The notes below the pieces were generated by a model, which had not been told where the DNA came from, did no database searches, and worked only from the letters and a program-made list of their open reading frames with translations. The position numbers were made by a program, and so were the translations under genes. DNA of 64,000 bases from Streptomyces malachitofuscus. GTDB lineage: Bacteria > Actinomycetota > Actinomycetes > Streptomycetales > Streptomycetaceae. Positions 40,775-49,513 of the stretch are shown here, in pieces (within the stretch, counting starts at the first letter, position 1; every line of letters starts with the position of its first letter). Location: NCBI RefSeq assembly GCF_014650055.1, contig NZ_BMUF01000002.1:310001-374000 (forward strand). The letters run 5' to 3'.

Positions 40775-40967
40775 CAGTTCACCGCGCCGGGCGGTCAGCG
40801 GGCACAGACGGGAGTCCCCTGGCGGAGCCCCCGGAACCGGCCCCTCGGAGACACGCCGTGGCTCGCCCGTGCAGTTCACCGCGTCGGGTGGTGGGTGGGC
40901 ACAGGCCGGCGGTCCAGGGGGTGGGAGCCTACTGGCGGGGGCGCGGGGGCGGAGCCCCCGGAACCGG
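40775..40967. repeat. duplicated intergenic repeat unit
   Basis: CAGTTCACCGCG begins copies at 40775 and 40872. Each copy continues with a GGGCACAG segment and ends with the same 20 bases at 40821-40840 and 40948-40967 (GGCGGAGCCCCCGGAACCGG). Copy 1 is 66 bp and copy 2 is 96 bp. GGGGGCGGAGCCCCC (40945-40959) is a small hairpin. The 345-bp gap (40645-40989) holds no gene that I can support. Confidence 0.75.
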
Positions 40968-40989
40968 GTCACCGGGGCGCGCCCCGCCC

Positions 40990-42198
40990 TCAGTCCCCGG
41001 CGGGAGCCCGTTCCGTGCCGGTGCGCAGGTCCAGCTCGCGCCAGAAGCCCGCCCGGATGGCGTACCGGTCGCGCTCGTCGATCTGGTCGTCCTTGTGGGC
41101 GAGCAGCCCGAAGCGCGCCGCGTAGCGCAACAGCTCGCCGTCGACCCGGTGCGGGATGCGCGGGTACATCGCGGACAGTTTCTGGATGTGGCTCTGGTCA
41201 CCGAGCCGCTCCACCCAGCGCCTGGCGAAGACCTGCCCCACCTCGAAGGGGTCCCCGCCGACGGTGGTGATGTCCTCCTCGCGGTCCGCCCACCGCTGCT
41301 CCGCCGTGGTCAGCTGGGCGAGCGTCGGCATGGAGGCGGCGTCGGGCGGCTCGGCGACGGGCCGGTCCACCCAGCCCTTGTCGGACGACCAGCGCAGCGT
41401 CGCGGAGGAGGGCTGCTGGGGCTGGTGCGGGCCGGGGCTGCGCAGCGCCGCCAGGTCCTTCGGCGTGGGCACCCCCTTCGCGGTGGGCGCCCGCTCGGCG
41501 GTGCCGTTGTGCGCGGCGGCACCCGGGTGCTGCGGTTCCTGCGCCGTCCGCTCGGCCGCCGCGGCGAGCGCGGAGTCCGGCAGCGGGGCGGAGAGGATCG
41601 CGGCGATCTCGGGACGGGGCGCGGGCGCCGGTGCGCACACCCCGGTGAACTCCTTGGCCCGTACCGCCTGGGTGATCCACGCCCGGTCCAGCACCCGGCG
41701 TTCGTCGGCCTCGGCCACCAGGTCCTCGGACTGGTTGTAGTCGCCGTCGGCGGCCTGCACGGCCCACAGGTGGACGGCGACGCCGTGCTCCTTGGCCGCC
41801 ATCATCCCGGGCAGCAGATCACCGTCCCCGGTGACCAGCACGATGTCGGAGCAGGCGCGGTTGCGGGCCAGCTCCGTCAGCTCGGCGTGCATCGCGGCGT
41901 CGACACCCTTCTGCGCCCAGCGGCCGTCGCTGCGGGTCAGCGCCCCCAGCCGGACGGTGACCCGGGGCATCACGCGCAGCCTGCGGTGCTCGGGCTGCGG
42001 GACGCGGTCGGGGGCGCCGTCGAACCAGTAGATGCGCAGCAGGGGCTGCCGCGTGTCGTTCTCGGCGCGGTCGCGCAGCCCCTGGATGAGGGCCGCGTGG
42101 TCCACGGTGATGCGGGACCGCGAAGGCTCCCCGGCGAGGAGACTGGCGGCGGCCCCCAGCAGATACCCGGCGTCCACCAGGACGATGCAGCGGTCCAC
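40990..42198 (-). CDS. NYN-domain (PIN-like) protein
   Basis: About 402 aa. The N-terminal NYN domain, a PIN-like nuclease fold, has the first acid in CIVLVDAGYL, then KGVDAAMHAELTELA and IVLVTGDGDLLPGMMAA with further acids. A Pro/Ala-rich linker (about residues 190-270) follows, and a C-terminal region ending in RVDGELLRYAARFGLLAHKDDQIDERDRYAIRAGFW. It probably acts on RNA; the target is unknown. The GTG at 42196-42198 was preferred, with AAAGAGGGTGG upstream; a GTG three codons earlier is possible. Confidence 0.85.
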   Translation of the reverse strand: MDRCIVLVDAGYLLGAAASLLAGEPSRSRITVDHAALIQGLRDRAENDTRQPLLRIYWFDGAPDRVPQPEHRRLRVMPRVTVRLGALTRSDGRWAQKGVDAAMHAELTELARNRACSDIVLVTGDGDLLPGMMAAKEHGVAVHLWAVQAADGDYNQSEDLVAEADERRVLDRAWITQAVRAKEFTGVCAPAPAPRPEIAAILSAPLPDSALAAAAERTAQEPQHPGAAAHNGTAERAPTAKGVPTPKDLAALRSPGPHQPQQPSSATLRWSSDKGWVDRPVAEPPDAASMPTLAQLTTAEQRWADREEDITTVGGDPFEVGQVFARRWVERLGDQSHIQKLSAMYPRIPHRVDGELLRYAARFGLLAHKDDQIDERDRYAIRAGFWRELDLRTGTERAPAGD

Positions 42199-42420
42199 GC
42201 GATCCACCCTCTTTCCGGGAGGTTTGCTTCGGGCTTGCTTCGAGTCTGCCCGACCACGCCGGGGTTAACGGCCCGAACTCGATCTTCGGCGTGGCGTTTC
42301 CACACTTCCTCCCCGACCCCTCAGCGGTCACACACGGTAATTGTCCGACATGCGTGGGTTATCGGGCTGTGTGAATCTGAATCCGGCCCTGGCCCCTAGT
42401 CCCCCACAGGAGGCATCACC

Positions 42421-42588
42421 ATGGCCAAGAACAAGAACCGTGACCGTAAGCAGCCCCAGGCCGAGCGCACCCCGCGCACGTCGCAGCCGTCCACGATGGA
42501 GACGCCGGACGAGCAGCGCACCACGCAGGTCATGCCCGGCGAGGTGGGCCGAGGCAAGGGCCGGCAGAAGCGCTTCGGCCACAACTGA
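42421..42588 (+). CDS. 55-aa basic hydrophilic protein
   Basis: Read by hand: ATG at 42421, stop at 42586-42588, preceded by an excellent CACAGGAGGCATCACC. The protein begins MAKNKNRDRKQPQAERTPR and ends GRQKRFGHN, with no hydrophobic segment. It resembles small Lys/Arg/Gln-rich proteins common in Streptomyces; I cannot assign a function. It is divergent from the NYN gene and convergent with dnaE, with a terminator at 42628-42659. Confidence 0.75.
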   Translation: MAKNKNRDRKQPQAERTPRTSQPSTMETPDEQRTTQVMPGEVGRGKGRQKRFGHN

Positions 42589-42627
42589 CATCCGCGTGAC
42601 GGGCCGTTGCGGCCCGGGTACGGGAGA

Positions 42628-42659
42628 GAGGGGCGCACCCACCACCGGGTGCGCCCCTC
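42628..42659. terminator. bidirectional terminator before dnaE 3' end
   Basis: A perfect 13-bp stem (42628-42640 with 42647-42659) with loop ACCACC lies between the 55-aa gene and the convergent dnaE stop. Confidence 0.85.
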
Positions 42660-42684
42660 AGGCGCGTGGGCCGGACGGGATCCG

Positions 42685-45600
42685 CTAGCCCGCGAGGCAG
42701 GACGGTCCGAGGAGGACCTTCAGGTCGCCGAAGAGCGCCGGGTCCGGCTTGACGCGGTGCCGGTCGAGGCGCAGCACCGTCGTCTTCGTCGGCCCCTGGA
42801 GCTTGATCCGGACCTCGCTGTCGCCCTTGTGGTGCGTGAGGATCTCCCCGAGCCGGCTGACCATCGGCGGCGTCACGCGGGTCGCCGGGATCGTGAGCAC
42901 CACAGGTGCGTTGGTGCCCGCGTTGGACAGGTCGGGGACCATCAGCTCCATGGCGACCAGCCGCGGCACGTCCTCCCGCTTGTCCAGCCGCCCCTTGACG
43001 AAGACCACGGCGTCCTCGACCAGTTGCGTCGAGACGAGCTGGTACGTCGCCGGGAAGAACATGCACTCGATGGAGCCCGCGAGGTCCTCCACCGTGGCGA
43101 TCGCCCAGGCGTTGCCCTGCTTGGTCATCTTGCGCTGCAGGCCCGAGATGATCCCGCCGATGGTGACCACCGCCCCGTCGCCGAAGTCACCTCCGGTGAG
43201 CTGCGAGATGCCCGCGTCGGCCTTGTCGGACAGCACGTGCTCCAGACCGAACAGCGGGTGGTCGGAGACGTACAGGCCGAGCATCTCGCGCTCCTGCGCG
43301 AGGAGGTACGTCTTGTCCCACTCGTCGTCGGTGAAGGTGACGTCGAGACCGAAGCCCGGCTCGCTGGTCTCCTGCTCGCCCATGCCGCCGAAGAGGTCGA
43401 ACTGGCCCTCGGCCTCCTTGCGCTTCACCGCGACCACGTTGTCGATCATCGGTTCGTACTGGGCGGTGAGGCCCTTGCGGGTGTGCCCCATGGAGTCGAA
43501 GGCGCCGGCCTTGATCAGCGACTCCGTGGTCCGCTTGTTGCAGACGACCGCGTCGACCTTGTCGAGGTAGTCGGGGAAGGAGGTGTACTTCCCCTTGGCC
43601 TTGCGGCACTTGATGATGGACTCCACGACGTTGGTGCCGACGTTGCGCACCGCCGACAGGCCGAAGAGGATCACGTCGTCGCCCTGCGCGGCGAAGTTGG
43701 ACTCGGACTCGTTGACGTTCGGCGGGAGCACCTTGATGCCCATGCGGCGGCACTCGTTGAGGTAGACCGCCGACTTGTCCTTGTCGTCCTTCACCGAGGT
43801 GAGCAGCGCGGCCATGTACTCGGCGGGGTGGTTCGCCTTCAGATAGGCGGTCCAGTACGACACCAGTCCGTACGCGGCCGAGTGCGCCTTGTTGAAGGCG
43901 TACCCGGCGAAGGGCACCAGCACGTCCCACAGCGCCTGGATGGCCTCGTCGCTGTAGCCGTTCCTGCGGGCGCCGGCCTGGAAGATGGTGAAGTTCTTCG
44001 CCAGCTCCTCGGGCTTCTTCTTGCCCATCACCCGGCGGAGGATGTCGGCCTCGCCGAGCGAGTAGCCGGCGATGATCTGGGCGGCCTTCTGCACCTGCTC
44101 CTGGTACACGATCAGGCCGTAGGTGACGTCCAGGACCTCCTTGAGCGGCGCCTCCAGCTCGGGGTGGATCGGCGTGATCTCCTGCTGGCCGTTCTTGCGC
44201 AGGGCGTAGTTGGTGTGCGAGTTCATGCCCATCGGGCCCGGCCGGTACAGGGCCGACACGGCGGAGATGTCCTCGAAGTTGTCCGGCTTCATCAGCCGGA
44301 GCAGGGAGCGCATCGGTCCGCCGTCGAACTGGAACACGCCGAGGGTGTCGCCGCGCTGGAGGAGTTCGAAGGTCGTCGGGTCGTCCAGGGGCAGCGACAG
44401 CAGGTCGATGTCGACGCCCTTGTTGGCCTTCACCATCTTGACGGCGTCGTCCATGATGGTCAGGTTGCGCAGGCCCAGGAAGTCCATCTTCAGCAGGCCG
44501 AGCGACTCGCAGCTCGGGTAGTCCCACTGCGTGATGGTCACGCCGTCGGTGTGCCGCACCCAGACCGGGACGTGGTCGGTGATGGTCTCGCTGGACATGA
44601 TCACACCGGCGGCGTGCACGCCCATCTGCCGGACCAGGCCCTCCACACCGCGCGCGGTGTCGATCACCTTCTTCACGTCCGGCTCGTTCTCGTACATCCC
44701 GCGGATCTCGCCCGCCTCCGAGTACCGGGGGTGGTTCGGGTCCGTGATGCCGGACAGCGGGATGCCCTTGCCGAGGACGTCGGCGGGCATCGCCTTGGTG
44801 AGCCGGTCGCCCATCGCGTACGGGTAGCCCAGCACGCGCGCGGAGTCCTTGATGGCGTTCTTGGCCTTGATGGTGCCGTAGGTGCCGATCATGGCGACCT
44901 TGTCGGCGCCGTACTTCTCCGTCACGTACCGGATCACCTCGACGCGCCGGCGCTCGTCGAAGTCGATGTCGACATCGGGCATGGAGATGCGCTCGGGGTT
45001 GAGGAACCGCTCGAAGATCAGACCGTGCGGGATCGGGTCGAGGTCGGTGATGCCGAGGGCGTAGGCGACGATCGAGCCGGCCGCGGAGCCACGGCCGGGG
45101 CCGACCGCGATGCCCTGCTTCTTGGCCCACATGATGAAGTCGGCGACCACGAGGAAGTAGCCCGGGAAGCCCATCGAGATGATGGTGTCCATCTCGTACT
45201 CGACCTGCTTCATGCGGTCGTCCGGGATGCCGTCGGGGAACCGGCGGTGCATGCCCCGCATGGTCTCCTCGCGGAACCAGCTGACCTCGGTGTAGCCCTC
45301 CGGGATGTCGAACTTGGGCATCAGGTCGCGCTTTTCGAACATGCCCGTGGTGTCGACCATCTCGGCGATCAGCCGGGTGTTGGCGCAGCCCTGCTGCCAG
45401 GCGTCCGACGAGTCGATGGCGTACATCTCGTCGGTGGACTTCAGGTAGTAGCCGGTGCCGTCGAACTTGAAGCGGTCGGGGTCGGAGAGGTTCTTGCCGG
45501 TCTGGATGCACAGCAGCGCGTCGTGGGCGCCCGCCTCGTGCGCGTACGTGTAGTGCGAGTCGTTGGTGACCAGCGGGGGGATGCCGAGCTTCTTGCCGAT

Positions 45601-46224
45601 CTCCAGCAGACCGTCGCGGACCCGGTGCTCGATCTCGATGCCGTGGTCCATCAGCTCCAGGAAGTAGCGGTCCTTGCCGAAGATGTCCTGGTAGTCGGCG
45701 GCCGCCTTGAGGGCCTCGTCGAAGTGGCCGAGCCGCAGCCGGGTCTGCACCTCGCCGGAGGGGCAGCCGGTGGAGGCGACGATGCCCTCGGACCACCGCG
45801 CGATGGTCTCCTTGTCCATCCGGGGCCACTTCTGCAGCCAGCCCTCGGCGTACGCGTCGGAGGAGAGCCGGAAGAGGTTGTGCAGTCCGGTGCTGTTCAC
45901 CGCCCACATCGTCTTGTGGGTGTAACCACCGGAACCGGAGACGTCGTCCCGCTTCTGGTGCGGCTGGCCCCACTGGATCTTGCGCTTGTTGCGCCGGGAC
46001 TCGGGAGCGACATACGCCTCGATCCCGATGATCGGGGTGACTCCGGCCTTCTGGGCGGAATGGAAGAAGTCGTACGCCCCGTGCAGGTTGCCGTGGTCGG
46101 ACATGGCGATGTGCGTCATGCCCATCTCGTTGCAGGCGTTGAACATGTCCTTCAGCCGCGCGGCACCGTCCAGCAGCGAGTACTGGGTGTGGACGTGCAG
46201 GTGCGTGAACGGCGGCTTTGACAC
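42685..46224 (-). CDS. dnaE: DNA polymerase III alpha subunit
   Basis: The 1179-aa replicative polymerase. The N-terminal PHP domain has intact metal histidines (THLHVHTQYS, H8/H10/H12), so it may retain proofreading exonuclease activity, as in mycobacterial DnaE1. The polymerase catalytic acids are D417, D419 and D421 in MPDVDIDFDE. GPGRGSAAGSIVAY and PFAGYAFNKAHSAAYGLVSYWTAYLK are standard blocks. The C-terminus has an OB-fold (VVTIGGIISGLQRKMTKQGN). The GTG start follows CAGGAGG. Confidence 0.97.
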   Translation of the reverse strand: MSKPPFTHLHVHTQYSLLDGAARLKDMFNACNEMGMTHIAMSDHGNLHGAYDFFHSAQKAGVTPIIGIEAYVAPESRRNKRKIQWGQPHQKRDDVSGSGGYTHKTMWAVNSTGLHNLFRLSSDAYAEGWLQKWPRMDKETIARWSEGIVASTGCPSGEVQTRLRLGHFDEALKAAADYQDIFGKDRYFLELMDHGIEIEHRVRDGLLEIGKKLGIPPLVTNDSHYTYAHEAGAHDALLCIQTGKNLSDPDRFKFDGTGYYLKSTDEMYAIDSSDAWQQGCANTRLIAEMVDTTGMFEKRDLMPKFDIPEGYTEVSWFREETMRGMHRRFPDGIPDDRMKQVEYEMDTIISMGFPGYFLVVADFIMWAKKQGIAVGPGRGSAAGSIVAYALGITDLDPIPHGLIFERFLNPERISMPDVDIDFDERRRVEVIRYVTEKYGADKVAMIGTYGTIKAKNAIKDSARVLGYPYAMGDRLTKAMPADVLGKGIPLSGITDPNHPRYSEAGEIRGMYENEPDVKKVIDTARGVEGLVRQMGVHAAGVIMSSETITDHVPVWVRHTDGVTITQWDYPSCESLGLLKMDFLGLRNLTIMDDAVKMVKANKGVDIDLLSLPLDDPTTFELLQRGDTLGVFQFDGGPMRSLLRLMKPDNFEDISAVSALYRPGPMGMNSHTNYALRKNGQQEITPIHPELEAPLKEVLDVTYGLIVYQEQVQKAAQIIAGYSLGEADILRRVMGKKKPEELAKNFTIFQAGARRNGYSDEAIQALWDVLVPFAGYAFNKAHSAAYGLVSYWTAYLKANHPAEYMAALLTSVKDDKDKSAVYLNECRRMGIKVLPPNVNESESNFAAQGDDVILFGLSAVRNVGTNVVESIIKCRKAKGKYTSFPDYLDKVDAVVCNKRTTESLIKAGAFDSMGHTRKGLTAQYEPMIDNVVAVKRKEAEGQFDLFGGMGEQETSEPGFGLDVTFTDDEWDKTYLLAQEREMLGLYVSDHPLFGLEHVLSDKADAGISQLTGGDFGDGAVVTIGGIISGLQRKMTKQGNAWAIATVEDLAGSIECMFFPATYQLVSTQLVEDAVVFVKGRLDKREDVPRLVAMELMVPDLSNAGTNAPVVLTIPATRVTPPMVSRLGEILTHHKGDSEVRIKLQGPTKTTVLRLDRHRVKPDPALFGDLKVLLGPSCLAG

Positions 46225-46428
46225 GGTGCGGCCTCCTGGGAGAACAGGCGGTGACGGGCGGGCGGACGGTCCGGGGGTCAGCGTCGAAGTCTATGCCCAG
46301 GGACTGACACGACACGCCCGTCCCGACGTACCTTCGGGCGGTGGCGCGGGCACTCCCGTGACGCGTCGCACGTTAGGCAGGGGACGGACCAGCCGTCCCG
46401 AGAATTCCGCACCTGGAGGCACAAAGCG

Positions 46429-47754
46429 ATGTCGGTCCCGCAGCTCAACGACGAGCACCGCGGTGAGGAGATCCTCGCCGCCCTCGACACCGCCTTCGGC
46501 GAGCTCCTGGCCGCCGACCCGGCCGCGTTCCGGGTGAAGTTCCGGAAGATGGCGGCGTCGGCGTTCGCCTTCTACCGTGGGACGGCGTGCCTCTTCTACC
46601 AGGATCTGGACGCCGAGCGGCGCGGCGGGCCCTACCTGGACGAGCGCACCTCGCGCGTGTGGATCCACGGCGATCTCCACGCGGAGAACTTCGGCACGTA
46701 CATGGACTCCAACGGCCGCCTGGTCTTCAACGTCAACGACTTCGACGAGGCCTACGTCGGCCCCTTCACCTGGGACCTCAAGCGCTTCGCGGCCTCCGTG
46801 GCGCTGATCGGCTACGCCAAGGCGCTCAGCGACGAGCAGATCGGCGAGCTGGTCACGATCTACGCGGCCGCCTACCGGGAGCGCATCCACGCGCTGGCCA
46901 CCGGCGCGAAGAGCGACGAGGTGCCGCCCTTCACCCTGGACACCGCCCAGGGCCCGCTGCTCGACGCGCTGCGCGACGCCCGCTCGCTGACCCGATTCGG
47001 GCTGCTGGACTCGATGACCGAGATCCGCGACTTCGAGCGCCGCTTCTCCTCCGGCGGCGGCGCCGTCGAGCTGGACGCCGCCACGCGCTACAAGGTGCTC
47101 GCGGCCTTCGACGGCTATCTGGAGACGCTGCCGGACGCCTCGCTGGCCCGCCCGGACTCCTACCGTGTGAAGGACGTCGTGGGCCGTCGCGGCATCGGCA
47201 TCGGCTCGGCCGGGCTGCCGTCGTACAACATCCTGCTGGAGGGGCACAGCGACGCCCTGGAGAACGACGTCGTGATCTACATCAAGCAGGCCCAGACCCC
47301 CGCGGTCTCCCGGCACATCACCGACCCGGCGATCCGGGACTACTTCCAGCACGAGGGGCACCGCACGGTGATCTCGCAGCGCGCCCTCCAGGCGCACGCC
47401 GACCCGTGGCTGGGCTGGACGGAGCTGGACGGCTCGGGCCAGCTGGTCGCCGAGGTCTCGCCGTACGCGGTGGACCTGGACTGGAGCGACATCGACGACC
47501 CGGAGGAGATCGCCCTGGTCGTCGCCGACCTGGGCCGTGCCACGGCGGCGATGCACGCGGCGGCGGACGACACCTCCGGCGAGTCCCTGGTGCCGTTCTC
47601 CACCGAGCGCGCCATCGACGCGGCGATCGCCGCCGACGAGGACTCCCTGATCCCGCTGCTGGTGGACTTCGCCCACGGCTACGGCGCCCGCGCACGCGCC
47701 GACCACCAGATCTTCCTGGACCTGTTCCGCAACGGCAGGATTCCGGGACTGTAA
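46429..47754 (+). CDS. DUF2252 family protein
   Basis: A 441-aa soluble protein of DUF2252. The kinase-like motif HGDLHAENFG (about residues 80-89), followed by FNVNDFDEAYVGP, resembles the catalytic and metal loops of aminoglycoside phosphotransferase-like enzymes. Family function is unknown. Ribosome-binding site TGGAGG lies before the ATG. It is divergent from dnaE with a 204-bp gap and followed by a membrane protein gene. Confidence 0.88.
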   Translation: MSVPQLNDEHRGEEILAALDTAFGELLAADPAAFRVKFRKMAASAFAFYRGTACLFYQDLDAERRGGPYLDERTSRVWIHGDLHAENFGTYMDSNGRLVFNVNDFDEAYVGPFTWDLKRFAASVALIGYAKALSDEQIGELVTIYAAAYRERIHALATGAKSDEVPPFTLDTAQGPLLDALRDARSLTRFGLLDSMTEIRDFERRFSSGGGAVELDAATRYKVLAAFDGYLETLPDASLARPDSYRVKDVVGRRGIGIGSAGLPSYNILLEGHSDALENDVVIYIKQAQTPAVSRHITDPAIRDYFQHEGHRTVISQRALQAHADPWLGWTELDGSGQLVAEVSPYAVDLDWSDIDDPEEIALVVADLGRATAAMHAAADDTSGESLVPFSTERAIDAAIAADEDSLIPLLVDFAHGYGARARADHQIFLDLFRNGRIPGL

Positions 47755-47822
47755 CCATCGGGACATCCACAGGAACCCTTTAGGGATCCCTTACCGGAGC
47801 ACGTGACACACTCGATCCCGCC

Positions 47823-48527
47823 ATGGACATATCCGGAACCCAGCTCAGAGCCGTCCGCGCGGCGCTGTTCACGGCAGTCGTCGTGACGCTCAGCAGCGCG
47901 TCGCACGTGCTGCTGTCCGGGGCTCCGCTGCCGGTGAACGCGGTGGCCGCGGTCGCCGCCGCCGTCTTCCTCCTGGCGTACGCCCTGGCGGGGCGGGAGC
48001 GTTCCTTCGGGCGGATCGCCGCCCTGCTGATCCCGCTGGAGCTGGCCGCCGACACGGTCTTCACCACCGGCCAGCACATCTGCTACGGCCGGATGGGCGG
48101 GCCCGTCGCGGGCCCGCTGCGCTCCGTCGGCTTCGACGTGCTGTGCGGCGACGGCACCAGCGTGGGCGCGCCGCTCGCCCGGGTCACCGGACCCGCGGCC
48201 GAGGGCGGCGACCGGCTGGCGGCACTGCTCGCCCAGGCCGACCCGGCCACCGCCTGGATGCTGCTCGGCGCGCACATCGGGGTGGGCCTGCTGGCCGCCG
48301 CCTGGCTGCGCCGCGGCGAACGGGCGCTGGCGCAGCTGCTGAGCGCGGTCGCCGCGACGACGTTCCGTCCGCTGCTGCTGGCGGTCGCGGCGGTGACCGT
48401 GCGCCGGGCCCCCGGTGCGCTGCGTCCGGGCCGCCCGGTCCGCCGCACCGCCGTCGCCCGGACGCTGCTGCTCGCGCACTCCCTGGGACGGCGCGGACCG
48501 CCGTGCTCCGTCGCCGCCCGCGCCTGA
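47823..48527 (+). CDS. membrane protein of unknown function
   Basis: A 234-aa protein with about five hydrophobic helices (near residues 12-32, 36-55, 63-80, 144-163 and 172-190). The long loop between helices 3 and 4 has two cysteines (HICYGR and DVLCGDG). The C-terminus is Arg-rich. No family was recognised. It is followed 83 bp later by a DsbA-like gene, which is compatible with a redox link through the two cysteines, but nothing proves it. Confidence 0.7.
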   Translation: MDISGTQLRAVRAALFTAVVVTLSSASHVLLSGAPLPVNAVAAVAAAVFLLAYALAGRERSFGRIAALLIPLELAADTVFTTGQHICYGRMGGPVAGPLRSVGFDVLCGDGTSVGAPLARVTGPAAEGGDRLAALLAQADPATAWMLLGAHIGVGLLAAAWLRRGERALAQLLSAVAATTFRPLLLAVAAVTVRRAPGALRPGRPVRRTAVARTLLLAHSLGRRGPPCSVAARA

Positions 48528-48610
48528 GGCCGGCGACCCGACCCGAGCACCAGCAGTCCCCCTTACGTATCCCGCACACGACCGTGTGCGTCCCCCGTGG
48601 AGACATCACC

Positions 48611-49423
48611 ATGAGCAAGCGGAACAGCCAGGCGGCGAAGACGGCGGCCCGAGAGCGACTGCGCCAGGAGCGCGAGCGCCAGGCGAAGCAGGCGAAGGCC
48701 AAGCGGCAGATCGTGGTCGCCCTCTCGGTCGTGGGCGTCCTGGCCGCGGCCGGCGGCATCGGCTACGCGGTCGTCCAGGCCAACAAGCCCAGCGCCTGGG
48801 AGGCCGCGAAGGACGCCAAGCTCGTCAAGCCGGCCAACACCAGCGGCGAGAACGGCACGACCGTCGTCGTCGGCAAGTCCGACGCGAAGAAGACCCTCGA
48901 GCTGTACGAGGACCCGCGCTGCCCGATCTGCGCCACGTTCGAGCAGACGGTCGGCGAGACCATCGAGAAGGACGTCGAGGACGGCAAGTACAAGGTCCGC
49001 TTCATAGGCGCCTCGTTCCTCGACCGCAATCTGACGGGTGAGGGCTCCAAGAACGCGCTGAGCGCCCTGGGCGCGGCGCTGAACGTCAGCCCCGAGGCGT
49101 TCCTGGCCTACAAGAGCGCCCTGTACTCGGCCGAGTACCACCCCGAGGAGACGGACGACAAGTTCAAGGACGACGCGTACCTGATCAAGGTCGCCAACAC
49201 CGTCGACGCCCTGAAGGACAACAAGGAGTTCCAGGCGGACGTGAACGACGGCACCTACGACAGGTGGGCGCTGGAGATGTCCGACACGTTCGACGACAGC
49301 GACGTCCAGGGCACCCCGACGCTGAAGATGGACGGCGAGAAGCTCACCGGTTCCGACGGCAAGAACGCGCCGATGACGGTGGCCGAGTTCAACACGGCGG
49401 TCGACAAGGCGCTCAAGGGCTGA
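48611..49423 (+). CDS. membrane-anchored DsbA/thioredoxin-fold protein
   Basis: A 270-aa protein. The basic N-terminus MSKRNSQAAKTAARERLRQE is followed by one helix (about residues 36-55), then an extracytoplasmic thioredoxin-like domain with CPIC in YEDPRCPICATFEQ and a cis-Pro region VQGTPTLKMDG. It is a paralogue of the protein at 18665-19441, sharing the basic TAARERL start. The ATG follows GTGGAGACATCACC. A 13-bp terminator follows. Confidence 0.88.
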   Translation: MSKRNSQAAKTAARERLRQERERQAKQAKAKRQIVVALSVVGVLAAAGGIGYAVVQANKPSAWEAAKDAKLVKPANTSGENGTTVVVGKSDAKKTLELYEDPRCPICATFEQTVGETIEKDVEDGKYKVRFIGASFLDRNLTGEGSKNALSALGAALNVSPEAFLAYKSALYSAEYHPEETDDKFKDDAYLIKVANTVDALKDNKEFQADVNDGTYDRWALEMSDTFDDSDVQGTPTLKMDGEKLTGSDGKNAPMTVAEFNTAVDKALKG

Positions 49424-49450
49424 CCCCCGGCCGGCCGACGGCTTGCCGAA

Positions 49451-49482
49451 GAGCGGGCGAACTTTCGCGAGTTCGCCCGCTC
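49451..49482 (+). terminator. terminator after the DsbA-like gene
   Basis: A perfect 13-bp stem (49451-49463 with 49470-49482) with loop TTCGCG lies 27 bp after the stop. It ends 31 bp before the phoD start, so the phoD promoter must overlap it or lie within a very short space. Confidence 0.85.
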
Positions 49483-49513
49483 TGGCGTGTACCTGTCAGT
49501 AACCTGTTGGGCT

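Noticed and set aside
49471..49513. Possible PHO box upstream of phoD
   Set aside because: GTTCGCC at 49471 belongs to a perfect terminator stem, and the following 11-mers match the GTTCACC-type unit poorly.
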